A DNA stretch of 64,000 bases from Epiperipatus broadwayi. Its lineage: Eukaryota; Onychophora; Udeonychophora; Euonychophora; Peripatidae. Position numbers and translations under genes: made by a program. Numbering within the stretch: position 1 is the first letter of the stretch; each line of letters begins with the position of its first letter. The notes beneath the pieces were generated by a model, which was given only the letters and a program-made list of their open reading frames with translations, was not told where the DNA came from and did no database searches. Positions 21,981 through 35,560 of the stretch are shown here, in pieces. The DNA lies in the NCBI GenBank assembly GCA_028023455.1, contig JAQFVV010000281.1, positions 932,001 to 996,000 on the forward strand. The letters run 5' to 3'.

Positions 21981-23784
21981 TTGTAACCATATGGTTAGGC
22001 TCAGAGTTATTAAGCTTTATTCAAGTGATCCAGTATGTAAAAGTTTAAATTTTAATTAATAGTAATTTAGTAATATATTGAAAATCAGTGTGTAAAAATC
22101 AGTTATAGATTGAAATGCTTGTTGGATTATAATTCTCCAACAAAGTAAAAACTCACCAATAAAAATCCTGAGAGTGATGATAACATGGACTGTTTGAGAC
22201 ACACTGGAAAATCTGATACAATGGATATGAATTTCATAAACATTTTTAACATAAGTTCTAGTGCCAGCTCTATTTCAAATAATATTTTAATAGTATTAAA
22301 CAAATTTGGAAGTATGAAAATATTTAGCACTTTATTATTATTATTAAACAGTAATTAAAAGAAAAGAAAATCAATTTATAATTCTTCTAAATTTTGTAAA
22401 CAATCTTCAAACATATTATATTGCAATTTAAAATGACATGAAAATCTAGGTGGTCATCACTAGAGGGAGAGATATTAATTTATTCACACTGTACAGTTAT
22501 CGGTCCATTTAGTACCATCATGCAATGTAATACAAGGTATAAATAATATAACCAAGTTTGTAGGGGGCAGCTATTAAGAGAAGAAAATCAGAATAAGAAG
22601 ACTTTAATTTTTACACTTATAAAATAAAGTAAAAAAAAGGTGAAAAGTAACAACCTTGTGGATTAAATTGAATAAAACTACAGGATTATGTGTAGTTACA
22701 AATATGGAATAAGAAACCTTAAAAAAAACCTTGTATTATTTCATCACTGATTTTCCATCTATTTTATAATTCCTAATATGCATACTGGAAAAGGTAGAAT
22801 AACAGCCATATGGATAATGATTTTCCTCAACAAATACTAGTGCAAACACCAAACAATTCCAGAAAATGTAAGCAACTACTTGCATTTTGTTTATATTAGC
22901 CAATTTTTAGATTTAAAAATTATCCGTAAATTATTTAGATTGAAAAGAAAAAGATTAAAGTGGTTTGGTTTTTGTGCATTTTGTTGTGAATAAGAAAATA
23001 TGTTTACTTATAGTTTATAATCTTCATAAAATATAATTCAAAATAATTTTGAAGAAAGTGTGAAAATATAAACCAAACCAACTAAAAAAGTCATTTGTTA
23101 AAGTCATATAAAGTTTCATCTATTTAAAAAAAAAATGATTGAACTTATTTTTTATTTTCATTAAAGGAGAAACCCTTCTGCCAAATGGTGCTTTAGTATG
23201 AATTTGCTTAGTTATTGAAAATGGAAAAATAACAGATTATTTCCAAGGATATCATATTGATAATTGCTCACAGTTGAATAAATTTTTCTTAATATAATTA
23301 AACACATATTAATTTGATCATAGAAATGAATAAATAAATATTTATTTCTTAACCTAAATTTATTGTGCAACATGTGTATTAATAATATTTTAAAATGTTT
23401 TAAAAATTCCCAGATTATTTAAAATTATTACAGATATCACCAGGGGGGAAAAACAAAGTAAACAAATCAATAAACGATTTTTAAAAGTTGAGCTTGTTAA
23501 TTGTAATGAACCTATAAATTCATTTTAAAGAAAATTATCTACAGAAAGTATGGATAGACCTATTTTAATTGTACTACACTTGGAAGTGTTTAAACGTTGT
23601 CTCACTATGCTGACATCGATAAATAAATCAATAAATGATTTTAAAAAGTTTGTTTTAAAGATTGTAATAGATTTACAAATTCATTTTAAAAAAAAATATT
23701 TATAAAAAAGTGGATAAACCTATTTTAAATTGTGCTACACTTTGAAAAGTGTTTGAATATTGTCTCACTATGCTAGCATAGAAC

Positions 23785-25315
23785 ATAATATATATATATT
23801 GATATTGGCACATGATAATTTATCTAAAAAATTATTAATTTTTTTTTTTTTTGTAAAAGAGTTTGAAATAAAAGTTAGAAAATAATTGATTAAAAGGGGG
23901 GAGGGGGAGTTTTATAAAAGTTTTATAAAAGGAAGTAAAGAGTTTTCTTATTAGTATTCATAAAATATAAATAATTTAAAGTTCAAAAATACAAATCTCT
24001 TTTCATTCAAATTAAAGAAAAAGGTAATCTTAAAACTAGTTATATATGTGCATATATATGTGCGATTGTAAATAAAAATAAATGTATGCATATTAAATAA
24101 ATATTAAAAAATAAATGGAAGTTGTCATTAAAAAACAAAGTGATGGCTATTAATTAAAATATAAAACAACATGTTTTGCATGGCTATTATTAATTAAACA
24201 ATCTTCCAAAACATGTCAAATGATTATCATGGAATTTTGACAACAGATATTGCCGGAGGATATCGAAAAGAAAAACACTTCACAGGTATAAATAGTAAAA
24301 TTTTCTCGGATAATCAGTTCAGAAATTAATTGAGTCAGTTAACTCAAGAGAGGACAATCAGTTGAGTTAATTGTATCTATAAACAAAATGCAGTGCTGAG
24401 CATCTTTTGGGAACACACATCTTTCTCCAGCCTTAGTCAAATAAGATCAGCAATATCTGCCTGTGAAATAATGTCAGCATAACAACTTAGAAAATCTCCA
24501 TCAGTATCTAATTGTCTCCAATAGTAATAATCATGAATAATAAGGAAATTCATCAAGGAAACGTCCCAGCCAGCTGGAAATATTCTCACCTAAAGCAGTA
24601 ACCAAAGAAAATGAAGTTCTACATCCCCATTCAAAATCATAGGTAATAATATTTCATATTCTTATTTTTATAATAGCCATTGCATCACATTAATTTGTAA
24701 AGCCTCCAGAGACAAGTAATTTGAACTCTATAAGCATGCATAAAATGAACTATTGATGTGCGTGTTTATGAATGCTATATGATTTTATAAATGTCAAACA
24801 TTATTTATGCTTTTTCATAAGATATATATTATAGTGTGTTAATTTAAAATATGCATGTGTTATATTAGAAGTATAAAATGTTTAAAATTATTAAATGTTA
24901 GTTAATAAATTGTCTTTAAAATTAAACTTTATTTGTTGGTCAATTCTTTTTATCAATTCTTTTTACCAATCTTTTACAAATCTTTTATCAATTCTTTTCA
25001 CCACTAATTATATATAATCTGTTAGTGGTTACAAACAACTTAGCTCATCATGGATATTTAGGCATTGAGTTAGTAGCCATTGCTCAAAGTGTGTTATTTA
25101 TTCATTCTTGGATAATTAACTGGCGCCCGTGTTTACACGAAACAAAAAAGTGCTTTGAACTCTGGTGTTGAACTCAACAGTTGCGAAGAAGTTATGTCCT
25201 GGAAATGTAATGCTTGTTATATATTTTATAGCTATTGTTTGGGCATACATACTCTCCGAGTATGTTCTTCTCTGCCTAAGAGGCCGGTGTTTCGATTCCC
25301 ATATTCGAACCGGTA
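23785..25315 (+). mobile_element. Nested insertion in copy A, possible LTR-element fragment
   Basis: Absent from the corresponding place in copy C (near 44800-44840). The left edge is ATATATATTGATATTGGCACATG and the right edge is CGAACCGGTACAATATATAT, both in AT tracts. Near the right end, ATTAACTGGCGCCCG (25114-25128) looks like an LTR end followed by a primer-binding site for tRNA-Lys. The sequence TTGGCACATG recurs near 63943 beside the other gag-bearing element. 25285-25310 contains a GTTTCGATTCCC motif resembling a Pol III B box. The boundaries are approximate. Confidence 0.4.
25121..25129 (+). other. Candidate primer-binding site, TGGCGCCCG
   Basis: Nine bases match the complement of the 3' end of tRNA-Lys as used by many LTR retroelements. 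It is preceded by ATTAAC, as is the similar TGGCGGACC on the minus strand at 63645-63653. No LTR pair is visible to confirm it. Confidence 0.35.
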
Positions 25316-28300
25316 CAATATATATATATGCATTACTTAAGAATGTTTCTCATGATGTCAGTTTTCTTATCATTTTTGCTCATAAGGATGAAACAAACTT
25401 TCAACTAAGAGGATAAAATCTAATGGCAGAAAATACTCGTTTATTTTTTTTGTTATTGTTATGTTTAGTATTATAATATACTTTTGTCATGTGTTATTCA
25501 GGGATTTTTTAAATATATTTATGGTGGTATAAAATATATTTAGTAAAATATGAAGAGATGTATAAACATATATACATTTATTACACATATTTTTGCTATT
25601 TTCCCAGTTAAGGGAAAACATAATATTAAAAATCACTTATCTAGACAGAGAGAGAGAGATTTATATCTGGCACTTTTAGAACAGATTTTAATATTTTATT
25701 AAAGGAAGAACAAACAGAATAAATTTTGTCAAATATATACTATAATGACCCAATTGTTTACTTATTTTAAATCATTGACATAAGCTTTTTTTCATTTCTT
25801 AATTTAGACTATGAATGAACATGTCCACTTTTAATATAAAATTTAGGCTGATCTCCATTGTTTATGTGTGTATGGCTTGCTTTAACAAAAGAATTATTAT
25901 TATTTTAAAATAATTAATGGTCATTTGACATATAGGTTGGTGGTTTGTTTATTAATAGATTAATAGTTTCTGCATTGTGAAATGGAATATTTATGTTTTC
26001 ACTTTTATTGTTAGCGTTATTTTATCTTGCTATGGTATTGATAAGTATTCATGACAGCTTTCAGCTGATAAGTATGTGCCACATATAATGGCATCAAATA
26101 TAGTATCAGTAATATTAATACTGTGTTATGGGCTGATGGAGAATCTCCATTATTGATTAAATCAGAGGATGATATTGTTCAGGCTGATTAATAGTTAGTG
26201 CTTAAAGTTAATTCCAAGAGAGAATAATATCCATGATCTGAATTATATTTCCCTGTGATGATGTAATTCCCATACTTTTATACCTATGAAAAGGTATTAG
26301 AATTGGCCATATTATTGTATAACTAGCTCCCTTTATTGTTTTATCCCTCATGATGTTATATAGCCAGTTTTCTAACATATATGGTGAAGTTTTTTTTTGT
26401 ATTTTAAAAGTAAGTAGCAAGGATAAGATAAAGTTAGATTCAGGGACCCTGTCCTATCTATAGCATTGCCTAATTGGAATAGGGTCAGTATGATATTGTA
26501 GGAACTTCATCAGTTTATAAACAAACCAACCAGAACTTACTAGTGATTGTAGAATTTATATAGAAAAGAGCAAAAGATACACATGGACAATGTTGAATTA
26601 TCTTCATCAATCAGTGATTTGCTGATGGATCAGTAAAATAGATTAACTATTAGAATGATTATGATGTGGACATAGGCAATGCTTTGGTGTCATGTGTGCA
26701 TTTGACTTCTGATATCTGTTCCCACATTAATACAATGAATTTTTTAGTAATAAATGCTAATAATTGTTAAGTATGCTGAATATGATAATTGTCTTTATCA
26801 TATTCTGATAAATGAAATAGCTTTAGTATAATGCACTACTTATAACTTTTGAGTTTTAGGTTTAAAACTTGCACATTTCCCAAAGATTTAAACACACTTT
26901 TGTTTTATAATTTAAGTGCTAACTTAGCTTAAATAAAGTTTAACTCTCTTCATCTATAAGATAGAATAATAATAGAAACACAGCCAATAATGATAGTGAT
27001 TCTATGAATATCACTGTATTAGTTTAACTTATTTACTTTGTGTGTAGGCAATGGGATACTAATTATTTTCCACACCTGATTTTATTTAATGTATTCATCT
27101 TATTTCATGCAATGTGTCTGAAATAATTTCTAAATATTGTGAATATATATTGTTGTGTTAAAATTTTATTTAGTTGTCTGTAGTCTTATTGGTAATCACC
27201 ACACACATTATTATTGTTATTGCTATTGACAAATCATCTGATTATAGTGAAATCATCATTGATCAATATAGTATAATTAACTATATGGTGGTATATCATA
27301 ATAATTTTGTTAAGCCTGATAATTTGTGAGCACATCTAAGGCATCATCACTTACTAATCAAAATATTATTAACATAGAGTGCATATTATTTTAAATGGTA
27401 TACTAAAAGATTAAACACTTAATATTGGATTAATCAGTTTATTTAAACCCACAGATCTAACATTCATTGATCTTAACCACATTATTTATATTTATTTGAG
27501 AAAAGAAAGTCGGTAAGTTATTGAAAAAATATTTTTATTTCTTGAAGCCTAAAGTTTATAATAGTTAGGGAGTTTATAAAATTTCTTTGAAATTACTAAA
27601 TGTTGTTTGTTAATTTGGTTTTGTATTAAGAGCTGTTTTGTGCATTGTATTTGAGTAGTGGAAAAATAATCTCACTGTCCTAAGTATATCTTGTATAACA
27701 ATCTTTGAGTTGTTTGAACCCTGAGAAGAATAAGTTATTAATTTGTAACATAGAATATGAATTTATGATAAATTTTATATCTAGTTGTTTATTGTAATTG
27801 GATTTGAGTTATTCACTGTTTTATAAAAGTCAAGCAAACTTTAAGGTGTAAATTACTTCTTTTTCTTAAATGTAGGACTTGTTTTGACTTTATGGTGAAT
27901 ATTCTGGTTTTGTCAAGCTTAGAATCCCTATTTTATTTAGTTATTCTCATTTAATTCAATATCAATTCAGAATTCTGGACATCATCTTCCATCATCATCC
28001 TTCTTCTCATTTGTAATTTCAATCTTTCTTTATTTCTTTATTCTTATTACATCCTAATTAATTCACCATTGACTATCTCTTATTCCATTATCATCTTAAT
28101 CATCCATTAATTCTTATTCTACCATCATCTTAATCATTCATTATTATGATACATCTTCATTCTTTTCTCTTCATTCTCAGACTCTTTTCATTTTATTACT
28201 TAATTATTATTTATTTTCATCATCCATTTACTCATCTACATCCTAATTTACTTATTGCTTAATTTATAATTTTAATTTCATATTTATTCCATCGATCTAA

Positions 28301-28350
28301 TTATTATTTATTTATTGGTTTGATGAATATTAAATTTATTTCATAACATT

Positions 28351-28374
28351 TTGTTTGTTTGTTTGTTTGTTTGT
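28351..28374 (+). repeat. (GTTT)n simple repeat
   Basis: About six GTTT units within the right part of copy A. Copy B has GTTTTTATGC on its sense strand at the equivalent place, so the expansion is specific to copy A. Confidence 0.8.
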
Positions 28375-28612
28375 GGATTTTAAAGCTAGTTTGACCAGAG
28401 ACTTATTATCATCATTAATCATCTTGTATTCTTTTTTAAGTTTATAGTGTGATGTGAGCTTAGTCAATAAAGAAATCATCTCTTTAGTATAACATTTTTT
28501 TGTAGGCATTTTTTAAATGATTCGGATAGTGTAGGTTACAAAGGGCAGATTTGGTGACATGATGTGTGTGGCCTGATTCGTATATAATGCCAGCATCCAA
28601 GAGAAGGTTACA

Positions 28613-29293
28613 TAGTTGGATTTATTTCAAACATGTAGTCCGATTAGTTAATTGAAGGCTTGATTAGTTGTAGCTAGGAAGGTTATATAGGAGGATTTTG
28701 TCACCCTAAAACAAGAGGCTAGATTAGATTGGTTTTTAACTATAAGAAGGATACAGATGAAAATATGATGCCAAACATTGAGCTCAATTATTAATGTATT
28801 TATTATTTCTTGAGATGTAGTCATTCTAAAAGAATGATTGTTAAGATAGAAGCAGTGTGACCAAGTTGTGAATTATGTTTCTCAGTTTAACCAATTTTAC
28901 TAACTTAAGATTGTGGTGGTGATCCTGACTCAAATCAGTTTTGGAAATCATCATAAATAAATTACATGGTGTACTTTTGAGTAATTAAAATATAATACTC
29001 TTATATAATAAAATATCCTCGATAGCAATATGATAAATGGTGGTGTTATTGCCATAAGTTTGCAACATATTGAGAGGTGTACATTGATGTAGGCATAGGA
29101 AATTAAAATAGTTAGGTAGAGTATATATTGTCTAGCATGTGGTCAAGGGTTTTTTTTCTTTTTATTGTGTAAACTTATGTGAAATTGTGGTCGATGGAAA
29201 AGAGTAGTGTTGAAATGTGTACAGGGTTAATTCAGTTTGATTCAAATTAAGTAGTATAGTCATAAATATTATTATAAAAAAATATTTACCAAA
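28613..29293. other. Leader region before the gag-like relic
   Basis: No gene recognised. It follows the GGTTACA end of copy A and a second similar motif (GGAAGGTTATA near 28680). It may include the 5' leader or LTR of the following retroelement, but I found no matching repeat elsewhere. Confidence 0.3.
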
Positions 29294-30466
29294 ATGAGTG
29301 AATTTGAATATAGTCCAATTTTGATAGATGCTTTTACATCAGAAGTACCCATAATAAGAGATTCAGATGTTTTCTACTTTGAAGCTCAAGAAACCGAGAA
29401 GTCTGAAGAGGAAATCCCTAATGGTGGTACTAATATTTAATCAACTGATACAAACATAATGTATCAACCCCTAATGAAATTTATGAAGAAATTAGTAGAA
29501 GAAAATAAAGAGAGTATGAAGAAATTGGAAAATAAAATAGACAATAGTATGAAAGAAAATAATGAGAGTATGATAAGGGAAATGGATAATAATAGAAAAA
29601 AATATAATGAGAGTATAAGATAGTTGACAAGGAAAATGAAAGAACGTAATGAGAGTGTGATAAGTGAGTTGGAGAATAAAATGGAGAATAATATAAGGGA
29701 ATTGGAGAATAAAATAGAAGAAAACAATAAGGGTATAATGTTGTTAGAAAATAAGATGGAGGGATTTGAAAAGAGAGTTGAGGAAAATATTAAGAAAAAG
29801 ATAGGAGCATCAAAAGAAATTTTAGAAAAAGAGATAATTAGAAACAATGAGGATGTTAAGAGTTCATTGGAAAAATCCATAAAAGAACAGTTGGAAGATT
29901 TTAGGAACACAGACATAGATGAACTCAAGAATAGGTTTGTGAGTTTAGAGTTGAGTTCCAATCAGAATAATGTGTGAGCTAAGGAAGATAATAATAATTT
30001 GTGCCATGATTTAAAGACAAGCAGAGATGATACCAAAGAAAGATTTACTTTATTGCAGAATGAAGTTGAAAAGATAAAGATAAGCATTGATGAAGAGATT
30101 TACATCAACAAATTCAATTCAAATTAGAAATGAGACATGAAATTGAGGATGTTTTCATTAAATACCAAGGAAATATAGAATAAAATCTGAGTTTAAAAGT
30201 AAAATAGGAATCACTGTAGAAGCTGTAGATGAAGATAAAAAAATTCTAGATGAAAAAAAATAGTGGAATCATCAAATAAAAATAAAGAAGAGCTAGGTGA
30301 TATAATTAAAAAGTTATCAGAATCTTTAGATAAAGAGGAGGAAGGTTTAGAGAACAAAACTGAAGAATCAATAGAATTTTTGAGAAAGGAAATGTCCAAT
30401 GATTATGAATGTGTTAATGATTCTTTAGAAGGTAGAAACAAGGAACAAGAACAAAATATGAATTCA
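29294..30466 (+). pseudogene. Coiled-coil gag-like protein, decayed, truncated by the gap
   Basis: An ATG in good context (ACCAAAATG) at 29294 opens a 48-residue acidic segment (MSEFEYSPILIDAF...), closed by TAA at 29438. The same frame then continues through one more stop into 117 codons (29624-29977) of Lys/Glu/Asn-rich sequence such as ELENKMENNIRELENKIEE, a strong coiled coil. Further pieces in shifted frames follow, the last (30263-30466) running into the assembly gap. Acidic N-terminus plus long coiled coil resembles the minus-strand gag relic at 62475-63499, so I take it for the gag of a Ty3/gypsy-like element. No capsid or zinc-knuckle part is visible because of the gap. A decayed host coiled-coil gene is the alternative. 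Confidence 0.45.
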
Positions 30467-30966
30467 NNNNNNNNNNNNNNNNNNNNNNNNNNNNNNNNNN
30501 NNNNNNNNNNNNNNNNNNNNNNNNNNNNNNNNNNNNNNNNNNNNNNNNNNNNNNNNNNNNNNNNNNNNNNNNNNNNNNNNNNNNNNNNNNNNNNNNNNNN
30601 NNNNNNNNNNNNNNNNNNNNNNNNNNNNNNNNNNNNNNNNNNNNNNNNNNNNNNNNNNNNNNNNNNNNNNNNNNNNNNNNNNNNNNNNNNNNNNNNNNNN
30701 NNNNNNNNNNNNNNNNNNNNNNNNNNNNNNNNNNNNNNNNNNNNNNNNNNNNNNNNNNNNNNNNNNNNNNNNNNNNNNNNNNNNNNNNNNNNNNNNNNNN
30801 NNNNNNNNNNNNNNNNNNNNNNNNNNNNNNNNNNNNNNNNNNNNNNNNNNNNNNNNNNNNNNNNNNNNNNNNNNNNNNNNNNNNNNNNNNNNNNNNNNNN
30901 NNNNNNNNNNNNNNNNNNNNNNNNNNNNNNNNNNNNNNNNNNNNNNNNNNNNNNNNNNNNNNNNNN
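30467..30966. other. Assembly gap, 500 N
   Basis: Exactly 500 unknown bases, the conventional size for a gap of unknown length. It cuts off the gag-like relic; sequence after it shows no continuation of that frame. Confidence 0.98.
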
Positions 30967-31316
30967 GTCTCGTTATTGATCTAATTCAATCCAATTCTAA
31001 TTATTATTCATAGTCTATATATGTGAAAACTATGCATTAAGTTAAATTAGATTAGTGATATATTTTAGTCAATTAAGAACCTTTCTTTTATTCATCAGAG
31101 TCTTATTGCTTCTCCATGACCTATTCCGGCCTTGTGGAAAGAGGGATACTACATGTAATTTCAAGGTAGTCATTCATAGGGTCTTGAGTCTTGGAATCCT
31201 GGCTCATGAGTTGAAGTGTGGTCAGACTTGGGATGTCACAGTCCTAGTCTGGTCAGCTTCAGTTTCTTTTGCTTGGATTCTGAATTCTGTTATGCGAGTG
31301 TACAAACTTGACTGTT

Positions 31317-31362
<46 letters not shown>

Positions 31363-34300
31363 GCCATTACAATTTAATCACTAGATAAATTTATAGTAAT
31401 GTGCATGTAGAAAAGGTAAACCAAAAATCATCATCACAATTTTATATAACCATAAAAGAAGCTGTAGGGCATCCAAGTTCAAACCCTACCAGATCAAAAT
31501 TCTAAAAGCTTTAAACCGAGAAAGAGTGGGACAACAATTATATGCTTTACTTGTTTGTGTGTTGATAGAAAGGTAATACACACATTTAAACTATTTAATA
31601 TTTAATTTTTCTTTAAAAAGCAAAGTTATAATGCATACATATAGGCAATGTATGTGTAAGCTATTTAATTGTTTTATATTTCAAATATTCAACATTTTAA
31701 CTTTCTTTAAAACTAACTTATGCTTGATCAATTTTAATGTCCTATTCTATACTTTTATTTTGCTTTTCTTTAATTATAAGTGGGATTTAAAAGTTACAGA
31801 ATTAATTAAATAATTGGGTTATAATTACTAAGCTAGCAATCATATTATTTAAGGTTAGTTTATGAATGATTTGAAAGAATGAAGGATGTGTGTACATTAC
31901 ATACAGAAATTTACATTTACTAAATATTGAAAGAAAAGGAAGTATTAAATCTGTCAAATTATTTTTTTTTGTACAATTGTTTGTTAAAAGAGGAAATCTG
32001 TTTAATCAGATATCAATCTTTGTAGCAATTTTTTTTTTTGTAAATAATTGTTTTTCACTTTGGAAGCTTATAATGGGTCAGAGCTCTAATTTTGAAATTG
32101 TCTTATCTCGAGATCTAAAGAAGGAAGCTCAAAGATTTGAAATGTTACCTGGATGTTAAAAAAAAAGAGAAAAGAAAGGAAATAAGGATTGAGTCTATTT
32201 TTTTTTAAACAAAAGTGTCTGGAAAAAGGATTAAACTTTTCAGTTGAAAAATAATTTAGTTGAAAATAAATTAGAGATCTAATTAAAACAAATTTGTTCA
32301 AAAATAGCAAGTGACGCTATCTCTGATTGGTTAAGTTAGCTAAAAATTGGATATAAAAAGCTGTCTTGAATTATTATTATGATTATTGTTTATGATTCAG
32401 ATTATTAAACTATCCAATTGAATGCTGAAAATATAAGAAATGTCTGGCTAGAAAAATTATATGTATGTCCCATCGGTTCCGGACCATCTGGGGAAGCTGC
32501 ACATCACATAGGAAAGAAAAGATGTGTCTAAAATAATATTCTACACCTTTCAACTGACCAGAGAAATAAGATGTTTTTTTTTAATAGAAGGAAGAAAGCA
32601 TTCACCTGCATTCAAAGAAGATGAATTAATCTACTGATAAATATTAATCATCAAGTCCAATTAATTGTTACAACAACTGATTTTAAACTCAAGAAAATTT
32701 ATAAATGTGAAAACAACTGCTGTATTTCATCCACATGCTTGACAGGAAGAGAAGAAAAATTAATATAATGATTTCCAAATTATCCACTAAAGCAAATAAC
32801 CTCAATAGAGAGTCATTATCATCAAATAGTTATACACCTCAAGAAAGAGATTGTTCCCAGTAAAACAGAAATGGTAGCTTCAGAAATATAGACATTTTAC
32901 AAGACAAGTTTGAACCTTTGGAAATTCGCCACAAACAAAAGATCGGTAATATGATTTTTATATCTATTTTCTTTATGATATCAGTCTTAATAAACATTTT
33001 AGCAATAAAGTGGTATATTTTATTTGAAGAACTTTTAAAGACTATTCAGATCGATTAAAACAAGAATGTCTTACTAATAATAACTTTGAGTTTCATAAAT
33101 GATCTTGAATGTATGAAAATTATTTGTTTATTAATGTTACAGTTATAAAAAAATATTAATGTGTAAAACAATTTTTTTTATATGGTATTATGATTTTAGT
33201 TTTAACTAATATATTATTATTTCGGTTTTAAATAATATTTTGTTATCATGGGATAAAACACGCACATACATAATGATATTTTATATGTGTATAATTGCGA
33301 GTGAATGTGGAGTAACAAGTAGTATTAGAATATTAGATTAGTTTGTTTCAAGTTAAGTATAGCATTTCAGAGGTAGAAGAGAGGGGGGAGAAAATAATTT
33401 AAAACTTGTTTCTAAAACTTGCTCTTTCAATTCTACTAACATTTTTTTTTGCATTCTATTTACATGTTGGATTTTTAAAGTATGTGTGCTAATGAGCAGA
33501 TAATTTTTTTTTTCTTGAAATACTTTTATCATGGAGTGAAAATCATGGTCAATGTGACGTCCAACTTAATACAAAATACATTTGAAGGGAAAGGGGGAAG
33601 AACGTGAAATTAATCTGAGGATTGTAATATAATCAATTATTATTATTATTATTCATGTCAATTTTCATATTTATCTAGAAATTTTTATGTATATGTTAGA
33701 AATGTAGTAATAAATATTAGTTTGTTTTATTAAACGAGGCGTATATATTTCATTAAGTATAGTCTTTGTTAAGTGTAATTATTCATCATCATCAATGGTT
33801 GAATATTAGTTATTTAAGATATAAGTAAATATGCTAAAATTAAGCAATAATTATGAATTTCTTTATAAAATTTAGTTTTATGTTTAGGCTTAGTCCTAGA
33901 GCTGTAGTTGAAACCCTTGTCATTATTGTTATTATTATCATCATCATCATCGTCATCAACATTTTAATTAATGAGCTGTTTAACTGTTTAAAGGCCATAA
34001 ATAAATATTGATTTTATAATATTCAGTGATCTCTTAGTATTATTATAACCACATCCCATCATCTATTTCATGCAAGGATGAGTGAATTGCCACCCTAAAT
34101 TAGTTATATATAATCTGAGCTAGTAAACTTATAAAAATATTGAAACACATTTGTTATGTTAAGATCTGAGAAATGATTTATGTCTAGTATACTCCACTTT
34201 GGTTTATAGATGTTTCACTTTTACCTAAATATTAGTGCATATAGTGATATGGCTCAAAAAGCAAAATCTCCCATTTTATTAGAAATAAAGTACCAAGAAG

Positions 34301-34623
34301 GGATTCAAACCCAGTACACGTGAAAGGTTATTAGATATAACCGTGTCTAGATTCAGATAATCTAGTGTCGCCCTGCTAGACCATATTCACTTAGTATTTG
34401 TTTAAACATGCACTTAACATCAAACCAAGAAATGAAAGTGGATAAAACCTACTGCCTGTATACCTGAGTTATATTTTATTGAATTACTAGTGTACTCACT
34501 TCACGTGATTACCATATACCTGAGTTATAATACTGGTTATTAAAAATTTCCCCATAATTCTTGATATTTGGACTCCTTTGCTCAGTTATGGTAACTTCTT
34601 TTGATCCATCATTTCTCATTGTT

Positions 34624-34625
<2 letters not shown>
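30967..34625. other. Unclassified stretch with simple repeats
   Basis: 31055-31310 is less AT-rich and ends in GACTGTTACAA at an (AT)n tract (31319-31359), so it is probably the end of another unit with the GTTACAA terminus. Simple repeats include (TTA)n at 33636-33653 and (ATT/ATC)n at 33921-33960. No coding frame can be supported. It ends with TTGTTACAA at 34618-34626, again at an AT tract. Confidence 0.4.
34275..34395 (-). mobile_element. tRNA-derived SINE-like sequence
   Basis: On the minus strand, TGGTCTAGCAGGG fits a Pol III A box and, about 60 bp on, GGGTTTGAATCCC fits a B box with a short palindromic T-arm. Between them CTAGATT...AATCTAG forms an anticodon-like stem with an irregular loop, and GGTTAT...ATAACC an extra stem like a variable arm. 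The irregular loop and missing acceptor pairing argue against a functional tRNA gene; a SINE head or tRNA pseudogene is likelier. Confidence 0.45.

Positions 34626-34680
<55 letters not shown>
34626..34680. repeat. (AT)n microsatellite at the 3' end of RTE copy 2
   Basis: Alternating AT preceded by GTTACA and followed directly by ATCATCAAC, the 3' terminal repeat of the LINE. Confidence 0.95.
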
Positions 34681-34684
<4 letters not shown>

Positions 34685-34851
34685 TCAACTATTATCAATC
34701 CACTGTAGGATGAAGGTGTCTCCAAGTTTAATCCATCTTTTCCTATTATTAGCTCGTCTTCTCCACATCACCCCTGCACACTTTCTTATTTCACTCACCC
34801 ATTTCACATGTGGTCTCTTTCTGGGTCTTTTACAATCTCTTGGAATCCAGT

Positions 34852-35482
34852 TTAAAGTTTCAATTGTCGATCTGTTATTATCTTTCTAACAATATGTCCA
34901 GCCCAACTCCACTTCAGTTTTTTAATTTTTTCAATGACATCAGTAACATCTGTTTGTTCTCTTACACATACATTGCGTTTTTGATCCATTCTTGTTACTC
35001 CCAACATGCATCTCTCCATACTTCTTTGAGTGGTCTGAAGTCTCTGTATTGCTCTTCTTAAGTGTCCAAGTCTCAGATCCATAAGTAAGAACTGGCAAAA
35101 CACATTTATTAAAAACCTTCCTTTTCAAACACATAGGCATATTTCTCTTTAGTATCAAGTTATTTCTATCAAAAGCACTCCAACCAAGTTTAATTCTATG
35201 ATTAATTTTATCCATTATATTTTCATCTGTATTAATAATCTGACCAAGGTATTTGTAACTGTTAACTTCTTCTAACTCATAATAATCAATCTTTATTTTC
35301 ATATTTTGAGAAAATCTATTAAACATTACTTTAGTCTTTTTAACATTTATCTTTAGTCCTACTTTCCTACTTTCATCTGATAACTCCTGCAACATTTCCT
35401 GTAGCTCTAAAGCATTATTTGCAAAAACAACTACATCATCTGCAAAATCTAAATGACTTAAATAATTTCCATTTACTTTCAT
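34852..35482 (-). pseudogene. RTE copy 2, reverse transcriptase palm, thumb and C-terminus
   Basis: The first 160 or so residues from 35482 match copy 1: DFADDVVVFANN (catalytic FADD intact), GLKINVKKTKVM, YKYLGQIINTD, LPVLTYGSETW. A frameshift near 35060 moves the remainder (RLQTTQRSMERCMLGVTRM, VTDVIEKIKKLKWSWAGHIV) to the frame at 34852-35103. Further C-terminal sequence continues toward 34690 with more breaks. Confidence 0.8.
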
Positions 35483-35560
35483 TTTTTAGCTTCCCATTTT
35501 AATCCACAAAAAAACTTCTTGCATCACTGCTGTAAAAAGTCTTGGAGATATGGAGTCACC

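Larger units (their letters stand above)
21981..28612 (+). mobile_element. Long non-coding repeat, copy A
   Basis: A 6.6-kb AT-rich unit beginning TTGTAACCATATGG at an (AT)n tract and ending ...AAGAGAAGGTTACA. It aligns by eye with copy C (42914-47795) from the first base on, and its right part aligns with copy B (37898-41880, reversed) to the end. Shared landmarks include the blocks around 22100-22560, 25330-25420, 25790-26160 and 27150-27480, and the pyrimidine-rich 27980-28330. No coding frame is conserved between copies. The inverted TTGTAAC/GTTACAA ends suggest a DNA-transposon-like or LARD-like non-autonomous element. About 1.5 kb at 23785-25315 is absent from copy C and looks like a nested insertion. 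Confidence 0.6.

Noticed and set aside
21722-22048. 108-codon plus-strand frame over the kinase exon
   Set aside because: It is the antisense shadow of the minus-strand exon extended through the AT repeat.
31055-31313. Host exon in the GC-richer stretch after the gap
   Set aside because: No frame on either strand gives a recognisable domain, and no convincing splice-site pair bounds it.
34275-34395. A functional tRNA gene
   Set aside because: A and B boxes are present, but the anticodon loop has nine bases with a five-pair stem and no acceptor stem can be formed, so a SINE head or pseudogene fits better.
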